The notes under the pieces: model-generated
Seen by the model: the letters and a program-made list of their open reading frames with translations, nothing else
Told to the model about the DNA's origin: nothing
Databases searched by the model: none
Program-made: the position numbers and the translations under genes
Assembly (NCBI GenBank): GCA_034925905.1
Contig: JAYFRL010000033.1
Location: 1-6,642 of the forward strand
DNA: 6,642 nt
Direction of reading: 5' to 3'
Origin: JAYFRL01 sp034925905
GTDB taxonomy: Bacteria; Bacillota; Clostridia; Lachnospirales; Anaerotignaceae
Shown: positions 1 through 5,578 of the stretch, piece by piece
How the letters are laid out: each line of letters starts with the position of its first letter
Position numbering within the stretch: the first letter of the stretch is position 1

Positions 1-13
1 GTCCATTGGACTA

Positions 14-79
14 CCTCCATTTGTTTTTAATTTGTGCGGTTGGGGAACCTCACCTATTATATCAAATGGAGGCCTTTTT
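14..79 (+). terminator. Branched terminator on the plus strand at the left edge
   Basis: CCTCCATTTG (14-23) pairs perfectly with CAAATGGAGG (63-72), followed by CC and five T (75-79). The 39-nt interior holds a second stem: GTG (34-36) and GGTT (38-41) against AACC (46-49) and CAC (51-53), with a GGGG loop. Stem plus U-tract suggests intrinsic termination of a plus-strand transcript entering from left of the window. The branched interior is larger than an ordinary terminator, so this may be the 3' domain of a structured RNA. No protein gene on the plus strand leads into it here. Confidence 0.55.
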
Positions 80-104
80 CTGTTCATCGCTAAAGCTCTT
101 TGGA

Positions 105-125
105 ACTACCGGCATAGCCGGTAGT
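105..125. other. Perfect 9-bp hairpin, role unknown
   Basis: ACTACCGGC (105-113) and GCCGGTAGT (117-125) are perfect complements around an ATA loop. Neither strand has a following T-run, so it is not a convincing terminator by itself. It lies between the plus-strand terminator at the left edge and the minus-strand terminator of the CYTH gene. It may separate converging transcripts or be a small dispersed palindrome. Confidence 0.4.
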
Positions 126-136
126 ATTCATTATAC

Positions 137-175
137 AAAAAGGGTGTGCATATTTAAAGGCCTAAATATGCACAC
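137..175 (-). terminator. Terminator of the CYTH gene
   Basis: A perfect 13-bp stem is formed by 144-156 and 163-175 around a 6-nt loop. On the minus strand it is followed by CC and five T (141 down to 137). It begins 6 nt after the CYTH stop codon. Stem length, loop size, U-tract and position fit an intrinsic terminator. Confidence 0.85.
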
Positions 176-181
176 TTTATT

Positions 182-640
182 TTATTTGTCGTAAGGCTTC
201 CCATTCCTAGATAGCTCTGCATTTTTATATCTTTTATCGTTTGTAACCTCTTTTGAAAACCATTCAGGCGGCGAAAACCGCATTGCTTCCTCTATTGATG
301 TAAACTCCACTTCAGCCGTTATAAGACCGGAGAGCCTTTCCCTGTATATATCAAGCTCTATTGTATATTCGTTATAATCTATATAATATCTGCGCTTTAT
401 AACCACTCCTGTTTCAGCCTTCTTTAAAAGGCAGCCAAATTCTTCCTCGCTAAGCTCCATTTCAAATTCTTCTCTTGCCATATGCCCTTTGCCCTTAACC
501 GTTAACATAAGCTTGTTGCCTATTTTCCTTATTCTTATAACAGGGCTGTAGGAAATATAATACTGTTCAACTTCTTTAAACTCGCAAGTGTTTAAATTTA
601 CACCTATCTTTTCAACAATAAACTTCCTTTCTATTTCCAT
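182..640 (-). CDS. CYTH-domain (triphosphate tunnel) protein
   Basis: A 152-residue protein that is essentially one CYTH domain. The family signature ExExK is at the N-terminus (E2, E4, K6 in MEIERKF). Strand-like segments with alternating charged residues follow: VIRIRK (35-39), KLMLTVKGKG (43-52), REEFEMEL (56-63), YTIELDIY (92-99) and ITAEVEF (107-113). These match the inward-facing Arg, Lys and Glu of the tunnel fold. Family members bind triphosphate-containing substrates with Mg2+ or Mn2+. Small bacterial members are often tripolyphosphatases, but the substrate here cannot be read from sequence. It is probably cytosolic, with no signal peptide or membrane segment. ATG at 640 is chosen because GGAGG lies 7 nt upstream; the in-frame GTG at 646 would be only 1 nt from that site. 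It follows ileS but is separated by a strong terminator and has its own promoter. Confidence 0.88.
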   Translation of the reverse strand: MEIERKFIVEKIGVNLNTCEFKEVEQYYISYSPVIRIRKIGNKLMLTVKGKGHMAREEFEMELSEEEFGCLLKKAETGVVIKRRYYIDYNEYTIELDIYRERLSGLITAEVEFTSIEEAMRFSPPEWFSKEVTNDKRYKNAELSRNGKPYDK

Positions 641-673
641 ACTCACACCTCCCTATTCCCTTGGATTGTATCT

Positions 674-692
674 ATTATAATACATTATAGCA
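674..692 (-). promoter_or_regulatory. Probable extended -10 promoter of the CYTH gene
   Basis: Two TATAAT hexamers lie in tandem on the minus strand (689-684 and 679-674). The upstream one is preceded by TGC, giving TGCTATAAT, an extended -10 element. No good -35 is seen for either; TTATTA near 706-712 is the best candidate. The ribosome binding site AGGGAGG (654-648) is 7 nt before the ATG at 640. An independent promoter fits the terminator that separates this gene from ileS. Confidence 0.55.
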
Positions 693-759
693 GAAAGCTA
701 CGTTTTAATAAAGCCACTATATGCGTATTAACTGTTTTTCTAATATATTATATAACCGC

Positions 760-804
760 TTAGAATCAAAAAAGACCCTTTCAAAGGGTCTTTTTTGATT
801 CTAA
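760..804 (-). terminator. Terminator of ileS, nearly symmetric
   Basis: A perfect inverted repeat with arms of 22 nt (760-781 and 783-804). The GACCC/GGGTC core is flanked by A6 and T6, so each strand shows a GC stem followed by a T6 run (minus strand 776-771; plus strand 791-796). It begins 19 nt after the ileS stop codon. On the minus strand it ends ileS; the symmetry means it could also stop plus-strand transcription. Confidence 0.9.
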
Positions 805-823
805 AATAAATGTGTTTTGTTTT

Positions 824-3800
824 TTAATTCTTTTTAACGGTGAGCACAACTGCCTCGCCGTTTATATTCCATTCCTTTGAGTATCCGTCCAACGACTCAG
901 AAGTTATAGAATCGGCCAGCACATCCTTGGATATCTCGATATTGAAGGTTTTAAATATTTCGTCTATTTTCTCGCTACCCGAATATGAAACCATTATCCT
1001 GTCCAAAACCTCAAAGCCCGCTTCTTTACGCATAGTCTGGATCTTGCTTAAAAGCTCTCTCACAAAGCCTTCGTCTATAAGCTCTTTTGTGAGGCTGGTA
1101 TCTATAACAACCGTTACGCTGCCATAGGAATGGGTTGCATAGTTTTCGGATTTTGTAGCCTCTATCAAAAGGTCTTCCTCTTTAAGCGAAACAGGGGTTC
1201 CATCTATTTCAAAAGCAAGCTCGCCTTTTCCTTTAAGCTTGGACATAAGCGCATTCCCGCTTGCATTCGCGAGATAAGCAGAAATCTTAGGCAAAAGCTT
1301 CCCATATTTCGGACCTAAGGTTCTAAGCTGAGGCTTAAAGGAATAGCTTGCAAACCTTTCAACATCATCTGTAAACTCTATATCTTTTATATTAAGCTCA
1401 TCAGCAATTATATCAACATACATATCCGGCAAAACAACAGGAGCTTTAACAAACATTTTGCTTATAGGCTGACGGTTTTTAATATTCGCGTCGTTCCTTG
1501 CCGCGCGTCCCTCAACAACTATGTCAAGGAGCGTATCCATGTTCCTTTCAAGCTCTTTGTCAACCCATTCTTCCTTATATTCAGGATAATCGCACATGTG
1601 CACGCTTTCCGGAGCCGAAGGATTTATGCGCTTAACTATGTTTGCATATATTTCTTCCGTGATAAACGGAGTGAACGGAGCCGCAAGCTTAATGAGCGTC
1701 TCCAAAACCGTATAAAGGGTCATATATGCGTTTATCTTTTCCTGAGGCATTCCTTTGCCCCAGAAGCGCTCTCTGGACCTTCTTATATACCAGTTGCTTA
1801 AAGCATCCACAAAGTCCTGCATAGCCCTTCCCGGCTCTGTAAGCTTATAGGAATCCAAACTTTCGTCCACAAATTTTATAAGTGTTGCAAGCTTTGAAAG
1901 TATCCATTTGTCAAGGGTTTGAAGCTTGCCATATTCAAGCTTGTAGTCCATAGGGCTGAAGTTATCTATATTTGCATAAAGCACAAAGAAAGCATAGGTG
2001 TTCCAAAGCGTACCCATAAATTTCCTTTGAGCTTCGTTAACCGCTTCTTCATAAAACCTGCTTGGAAGCCAAGGCGCGCTGTTTGTGAAGAAATACCATC
2101 TTATAGCGTCTGCTCCCTGGTTGTTCAAAACCTCAAACGGGTCTACGACATTTCCCTTGTGTTTGCTCATCTTCTGTCCGTTTTTATCCTGAACATGGCC
2201 TAAAACTATACAGTTCTTAAATGAAGAGCAATCAAATATAAGGGTTGAAACTGCCATAAGCGTATAAAACCAGCCTCTTGTTTGGTCTATTGCCTCGCTT
2301 ATGAAATCAGCCGGGAAATTTTCTTTGAATATTTTCTCATTTTCAAAAGGATAATGCCACTGTGCAAAAGGCATGCTTCCCGAATCAAACCAGCAGTCTA
2401 TAACTTCGGAGACTCTTGTCATCCGTTTGCCGCATTTTGGGCATTTTATATGCACATTATCTATAAATGGCTTATGAAGCTCGATATCCTCCGGGCAATC
2501 ATCAGACATTTCCTTAAGCTCTGCTATGCTTCCAATGGCATGCCTATGCCCGCAAGCACATTCCCAAATCGGAAGCGGAGTCCCCCAATATCTCTCACGG
2601 CTTAAGCTCCAATCAATAACATTTTCAAGGAAGTTCCCGAAGCGGCCTTCTTTAATATTATCGGGATACCAGTTTACAGTACGGTTATTTCTTATAAGCT
2701 CATCCCTGACAGCTGTCATCTTTATAAACCATGTGTTTCTTGCATAATAGATAAGCGGCGTATCACATCTCCAGCAGAAAGGATAATTATGCTCATAAGG
2801 CACAGCCGCATAAAGGGCTCCTGTTTCTTTTAAATATTCTATTATAAGCGGGTCGGCATCTTTAACAAATATGCCCTTCCACGGAACAACATTATCCGTG
2901 AAATTACCCTGAGAATTTACATATTGCCTGAAAGGAAGATCATTGTCACGCCCAACCCTGGCGTCATCCTCACCAAAAGCCGGAGCCGTATGAACAACAC
3001 CTGTACCGTCTGAAAGAGTTACATAATTATCGCAAACAATCTTAAAACCTTTAGGATCGCTTTCTATGAAATCAAACAGAGGATCATAGCGCATCCCTTC
3101 CATATCGCTGCCCTTCATCGTTTCTATAACCGTGTAGCCTTTTTTAAGGACGGTATCCAAAAGAGCACTGGCCATATAAATATATTCCCCGTTAAACTCA
3201 ACCTTTGCATAAGTTTCATTTGCATTCACAACAAGAGCGACATTTGAAGGCAAAGTCCACGGAGTGGTTGTCCATGCCATGATATATTCCTTTTCCTTGC
3301 CTGAAACTTTAAATTTAATATAAACCGAAGGCTCTTTAACGTCCTTATAGCCCTGGGCAACCTCATGGCTTGAAAGCGCTGTTCCGCAACGAGGGCAATA
3401 AGGCACAACCTTGTATCCCTTATAAAGCAGACCTTTTTCCCATATCTTTTTAAGCGCCCACCATTCAGATTCTATATATTCGTTATGATAGGTTACATAC
3501 GGATTATCCATATCGGCCCAAAAACCTACCAAATCGCTCATTTTACGCCATTCGTTTTCATATTGCCAAACACTTTCCTTACACTTCTGTATAAAAGGTT
3601 CAACTCCGTATTCCTCTATCTGAGGTTTACCGCTTATGCCAAGGCTTCTTTCAACTTCTAATTCAACAGGCAATCCATGGGTATCCCATCCGGCTTTTCT
3701 TAAAACCTTAAAGCCTTTCATTGTTTTATATCGCGGAATAATATCTTTAACAGCCCTTGTAAGGATATGCCCTATATGGGGTTTCCCGTTCGCAGTCGGA

Positions 3801-3940
3801 GGACCGTCGTAGAATGTGAACACAGGACAGCCTTCTCTTTCCTTTATGCTTTTTTCAAAAATATTGCTTTCTTTCCAAAATTCACGGATCGCTTGTTCTC
3901 TTTCGACAAAGTTTAGGTTTGTCGATACTTTTTCGTACAT
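824..3940 (-). CDS. ileS: Isoleucyl-tRNA synthetase, type 2 (IleS2)
   Basis: Class I synthetase that attaches isoleucine to tRNA-Ile in the cytosol; 1038 residues from the chosen start. In order: PHIGH (the HIGH motif, residues 54-58); the catalytic WDTHGLP segment (85-91); the CP1 editing domain with WTTTPWTLPSN (223-233) and GTGVVHTAPAFGEDD (312-326), whose last Asp is the conserved editing residue; CxxC-type pairs at C182/C185, C389/C392 and C500/C503; DWSLSRERYWGTPLP (443-457); KMSKH (590-594) as the KMSKS loop; then the anticodon-binding helices. No C-terminal CxxC zinc finger, as in type 1 bacterial enzymes, is present. Together with length, KMSKH and KDIIPRYKTMKG after the HIGH motif, this indicates the eukaryote/archaea-like type 2 enzyme, known in the family for low mupirocin sensitivity. 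ATG at 3940 follows AGGAGG with a 9-nt spacer. The longer in-frame TTG at 3970 would start inside the leader terminator region and lacks a good ribosome binding site. Confidence 0.97.
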   Translation of the reverse strand: MYEKVSTNLNFVEREQAIREFWKESNIFEKSIKEREGCPVFTFYDGPPTANGKPHIGHILTRAVKDIIPRYKTMKGFKVLRKAGWDTHGLPVELEVERSLGISGKPQIEEYGVEPFIQKCKESVWQYENEWRKMSDLVGFWADMDNPYVTYHNEYIESEWWALKKIWEKGLLYKGYKVVPYCPRCGTALSSHEVAQGYKDVKEPSVYIKFKVSGKEKEYIMAWTTTPWTLPSNVALVVNANETYAKVEFNGEYIYMASALLDTVLKKGYTVIETMKGSDMEGMRYDPLFDFIESDPKGFKIVCDNYVTLSDGTGVVHTAPAFGEDDARVGRDNDLPFRQYVNSQGNFTDNVVPWKGIFVKDADPLIIEYLKETGALYAAVPYEHNYPFCWRCDTPLIYYARNTWFIKMTAVRDELIRNNRTVNWYPDNIKEGRFGNFLENVIDWSLSRERYWGTPLPIWECACGHRHAIGSIAELKEMSDDCPEDIELHKPFIDNVHIKCPKCGKRMTRVSEVIDCWFDSGSMPFAQWHYPFENEKIFKENFPADFISEAIDQTRGWFYTLMAVSTLIFDCSSFKNCIVLGHVQDKNGQKMSKHKGNVVDPFEVLNNQGADAIRWYFFTNSAPWLPSRFYEEAVNEAQRKFMGTLWNTYAFFVLYANIDNFSPMDYKLEYGKLQTLDKWILSKLATLIKFVDESLDSYKLTEPGRAMQDFVDALSNWYIRRSRERFWGKGMPQEKINAYMTLYTVLETLIKLAAPFTPFITEEIYANIVKRINPSAPESVHMCDYPEYKEEWVDKELERNMDTLLDIVVEGRAARNDANIKNRQPISKMFVKAPVVLPDMYVDIIADELNIKDIEFTDDVERFASYSFKPQLRTLGPKYGKLLPKISAYLANASGNALMSKLKGKGELAFEIDGTPVSLKEEDLLIEATKSENYATHSYGSVTVVIDTSLTKELIDEGFVRELLSKIQTMRKEAGFEVLDRIMVSYSGSEKIDEIFKTFNIEISKDVLADSITSESLDGYSKEWNINGEAVVLTVKKN

Positions 3941-4226
3941 TAAAAGCTTCCTCCTCATATTGAGATTCAATAAAAAAAGCCTTTACGCCCGGTCAGGACG
4001 AAGAAAGACTCTCGCTGTGCCACCTGAATTGATATACAAAATACCTTCGGCATAAAAACTATACAGCCCTTAACGCGGGAAAACGTCGGCTTCTACTAAA
4101 AACATTTTCAAACCCGCCGTTCGGAGGTGATTTTCATTGGCTTTTACTCTTACCGGCTCACACCTTACCCGGTTCTCTTTAAATTTCAAAGCCAGCTACT
4201 ATCCTCGTCAACACGTTTACATATAT
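3941..4226 (-). promoter_or_regulatory. T-box leader of ileS, Ile (AUC) specifier
   Basis: An untranslated leader read from about 4226 to the ileS start. Visible parts, 5' to 3' on the minus strand: Stem I, closed by GGCTTT against AAAGCC; the distal AGAGA bulge with an ACCGG/CCGGT apical stem; a specifier loop reading GAAA-ATC-ACCTCC with ATC at 4131-4129 (isoleucine); Stem II from AACGGCGGG (4121-4113) and CCCGCGTT (4079-4072); Stem III ATGCC-GAA-GGTAT; the T-box GGTGGCACAGCG; and the terminator. Antiterminator helix UCAGG (4027-4023) with CCUGA (3997-3993) takes bases from the terminator region, so the two forms are mutually exclusive. Uncharged tRNA-Ile should favour read-through. The base expected to pair with the tRNA discriminator is C (UGGC at 4022-4019), where U would be expected for tRNA-Ile. 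Confidence 0.93.
3972..4009 (-). terminator. Regulated terminator of the ileS T-box
   Basis: On the minus strand GTCTTTCTTCGTCC (4009-3996) pairs with GGGCGTAAAGGC (3990-3979) around a TGACC loop, with a small internal mismatch, followed by seven T (3978-3972). Positions 3996-3997 in its 5' arm are shared with the antiterminator helix, which is the usual T-box switch. It ends 31 nt before the ileS start codon. Confidence 0.88.
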
Positions 4227-4232
4227 GCTATG

Positions 4233-4261
4233 ATTATATAACGGCACACGGTTTTTGTAAA
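4233..4261 (-). promoter_or_regulatory. Sigma-A type promoter of the ileS T-box transcript
   Basis: TTTACA (4261-4256) as -35, an exact 17-bp spacer, and a perfect TATAAT (4238-4233) as -10. Transcription should start near 4226, just upstream of the T-box Stem I. The match is close to the vegetative consensus, so control of ileS probably depends mainly on leader termination. Confidence 0.82.
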
Positions 4262-4263
4262 GT

Positions 4264-4299
4264 GCTTTTATTAAAGCAAAAGCGTTTGCTCACGCTTTT
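4264..4299. other. Two adjacent hairpins upstream of the ileS promoter
   Basis: GCTTT-TATT-AAAGC (4264-4277) is followed directly by AAAAGCGT (4278-4285) paired with ACGCTTTT (4292-4299). The second hairpin has a T5 run on the plus strand (4296-4300), partly inside its stem. The pair ends 2 bp from the -35 of ileS. It may be a back-up terminator protecting the ileS promoter from read-through, or only AT-rich palindromic sequence. Confidence 0.35.
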
Positions 4300-4377
4300 T
4301 AGAGAATGATGCATAGTAATAAAAAAACTCAAGCTTTTCAAAAAAATATAGGGCTTATTTTTTTATATATACAAACA

Positions 4378-4397
4378 GGCAGAGGAAAACCTCTGCC
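4378..4397 (-). terminator. Likely terminator of the DUF4405 gene
   Basis: A perfect 8-bp stem, GGCAGAGG (4378-4385) and CCTCTGCC (4390-4397), with a 4-nt loop. On the minus strand it is followed by TGTTTGTATAT, a moderate U-rich tract. It lies 37 nt after the second stop codon of the extended DUF4405 tail reading frame and about 200 nt after the first stop at 4601. This position suits the longer ancestral gene better than the present one. Confidence 0.65.
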
Positions 4398-4434
4398 ATA
4401 ATTAGTATTTTATATGTGTGCTTTTGAGCAAACT

Positions 4435-4605
4435 TTATTTTCCCCTTGGGTCTTCGTCTGTCGATTCCACCTCACCGCTTAAATCTCCCTCTGCATAACC
4501 TTCCTCCTGCATTTCTTCAGAAAGCGCTTATTTGCTTGATTCATCGGTATTCAAATCAACTAAAGGTTCTGCCTCTTTAGCTTTTCTTCCTGAGGAATTT
4601 TTAAG
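4435..4605 (-). pseudogene. Decayed C-terminal tail of the DUF4405 gene
   Basis: Downstream of the DUF4405 stop, the frame one base over reads like protein: LKNSSGRKAKEAEPL and on to a TAA at 4530-4528, then ALSEEMQEEGYAEGDL and on to a second TAA at 4437-4435. Both parts are in one frame and have a polar, acidic composition, with no further stop. Removing one A from the A4 run at 4609-4606 would join this frame to the upstream gene. The simplest reading is a former acidic tail of about 55 residues lost by a one-base indel plus a nonsense change. A sequencing error in the homopolymer would explain the frameshift but not the TAA. There is no credible start codon with ribosome binding site for a separate small gene. 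Confidence 0.55.
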
Positions 4606-5452
4606 TTTTCTTATAAATAAACTCTATCCCTTTTGAAATACAGGCAAAAACAAATATTATGCTTAAAAACTGCGCTATCGTTTCAAAAGGAGAGCCTCCT
4701 TTTCCTCTATCTGTAATCCCATCCCCTTCTCCATATGTGTTGCCACTACCATCTCGTTTCGCATTTGGGCCTCCATGTTTTTGTTGGTCTGCCTCATCTC
4801 TTTCTTCTGCCGGGCTTCCAAAATTCCCGTTTTGGTTTCCCCCACCCTTATCTGTTCCGTCTATATCTTTTGCAATTTCTGTTCTCTCTGACTGGATAAA
4901 CGGCATTGTTATCCATTCGCTGAATTTCGTTTGACCTATGTTGTAAACGCCAAAAGCAAAAACAGCCGTTGCAAACAAAATCCCAAGTCCTTTTAAAACC
5001 CTTTGCGGGGATTTAACATATTTCTTAAACGGAGAAGCTATGAAAGAAGCGTTTAAATACAAATGCACACCCATTAAAACAAGAGTACAGGCAGACGCGA
5101 AATAATGAACTGCCTTCCAGCCCTCCGCTGCATGGAAATCAAAAACAACCTTTGAAATCAGTATTCCGCTTATGCCTATAAAAATAAATGAAATAAGCAA
5201 AAGAAGATCAACTATAAACCTAAGCCTTACCTTTGCAGGCAATCCTTTCGAAAAAAACCTTCTGGAAACATTACATACCCATTTATGGTTTATTAAAATA
5301 TGTAACAAAAAAATCCCAAAAAGTATAAGTCCTCCTATCTCGTGAAAACTCATACCCAAGCTTTCTTTATCAAACATAAGTACAAAAACTATTAGCATTA
5401 AAACATCAAGCAAAAGCTTAAATAGATTTTTGTTGATAATTTTTGTCTTCAT
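4601..5452 (-). CDS. DUF4405-type multi-helix membrane protein, C-terminus possibly truncated
   Basis: A 283-residue membrane protein with about six hydrophobic segments (near residues 11-27, 40-56, 78-98, 115-136, 152-171 and 257-275). The first four match the DUF4405 pattern, related in layout to cytochrome b561/formate dehydrogenase gamma-type bundles: K-x-LLLDVLMLIVF, then FHEIGG (H37), LHILINHKW (H51, H56), FDFHAAEGWKAVHYF (H107, H116) and GVHLYLN (H130). Such paired histidines could ligate haem, but no haem or partner is proven. Between helices five and six is a long Gly/Asn/Asp/Lys-rich stretch (about 188-254) of low complexity, probably extracytoplasmic or flexible. ATG at 5452 follows GGAGGAG with a rather long 10-nt spacer. 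It lies downstream of the TipA-like gene but has its own candidate promoter and regulator boxes. The present C-terminus, EFIYKKT, may result from a frameshift. Confidence 0.78.
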   Translation of the reverse strand: MKTKIINKNLFKLLLDVLMLIVFVLMFDKESLGMSFHEIGGLILFGIFLLHILINHKWVCNVSRRFFSKGLPAKVRLRFIVDLLLLISFIFIGISGILISKVVFDFHAAEGWKAVHYFASACTLVLMGVHLYLNASFIASPFKKYVKSPQRVLKGLGILFATAVFAFGVYNIGQTKFSEWITMPFIQSERTEIAKDIDGTDKGGGNQNGNFGSPAEERDEADQQKHGGPNAKRDGSGNTYGEGDGITDRGKGGSPFETIAQFLSIIFVFACISKGIEFIYKKT

Positions 5453-5494
5453 AAAACAACTTCTCCTCCGTACACACCAAATATTTCCTATTTG

Positions 5495-5523
5495 ATTAAA
5501 AGTTTAATACGGAAAGCTTAAAT
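5495..5523 (-). promoter_or_regulatory. Candidate activator-dependent promoter of the DUF4405 gene
   Basis: TTTAAT (5500-5495) could be a -10, placing a start near 5488 and a leader of about 35 nt. The -35 position 17 bp upstream (5523-5518) reads ATTTAA, a poor hexamer that falls inside the first of three regulator-type repeats. A weak -35 overlapped by a binding box is typical of promoters needing a response regulator. TATTAA (5509-5504) is an alternative -10. Confidence 0.4.
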
Positions 5524-5544
5524 AAAGCTTAAATAAAGCTTAAA
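5513..5544 (-). repeat. Three 11-bp-phased TTTAAGC boxes, likely response-regulator site
   Basis: On the minus strand TTTAAGC occurs three times (5544-5538, 5533-5527, 5522-5516), each separated by TTTA. The period is exactly 11 bp, so all copies lie on nearly the same face of the helix. Seven-bp direct repeats with 4-bp gaps are the usual arrangement of OmpR/PhoB-family sites. The array ends about 64 bp before the DUF4405 start codon and overlaps the expected -35. No response regulator gene is in the window. Confidence 0.6.
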
Positions 5545-5578
5545 ATTTTTAAAATATTCCTTTATTTTAAAAATTTTA
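5541..5578 (-). terminator. All-A/T inverted repeat at the end of the TipA-like gene
   Basis: A perfect 16-bp stem made only of A and T (5541-5556 and 5563-5578) with a 6-nt loop. It includes the stop codon of the TipA-like gene and overlaps the last TTTAAGC box. Without GC pairs it should be a weak terminator, so some read-through into the DUF4405 gene is possible. It could also be a bent or UP-type DNA element. Confidence 0.4.

Noticed and set aside
6..194. Plus-strand open frame of 62 codons.
   Set aside because: It runs across two terminator-like hairpins and into the CYTH gene, lacks a ribosome binding site, and resembles no protein.
1598..2747. Several plus-strand open frames inside ileS.
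   Set aside because: They are shadows of the ileS reading frame on the other strand, with no ribosome binding sites or recognisable domains.
3941..3970. Longer ileS start at TTG 3970 or ATG 3958.
   Set aside because: Both lie between the T-box terminator and the AGGAGG that serves the ATG at 3940; neither has its own ribosome binding site.
4127..4309. Plus-strand open frame of 60 codons over the T-box leader.
   Set aside because: The region is fully explained by the minus-strand promoter and T-box structure.
4450..4520. A separate small acidic protein gene starting at the ATG near 4515.
   Set aside because: The frame has no ribosome binding site at a suitable distance and continues upstream without a start; a decayed tail of the DUF4405 gene explains it better.
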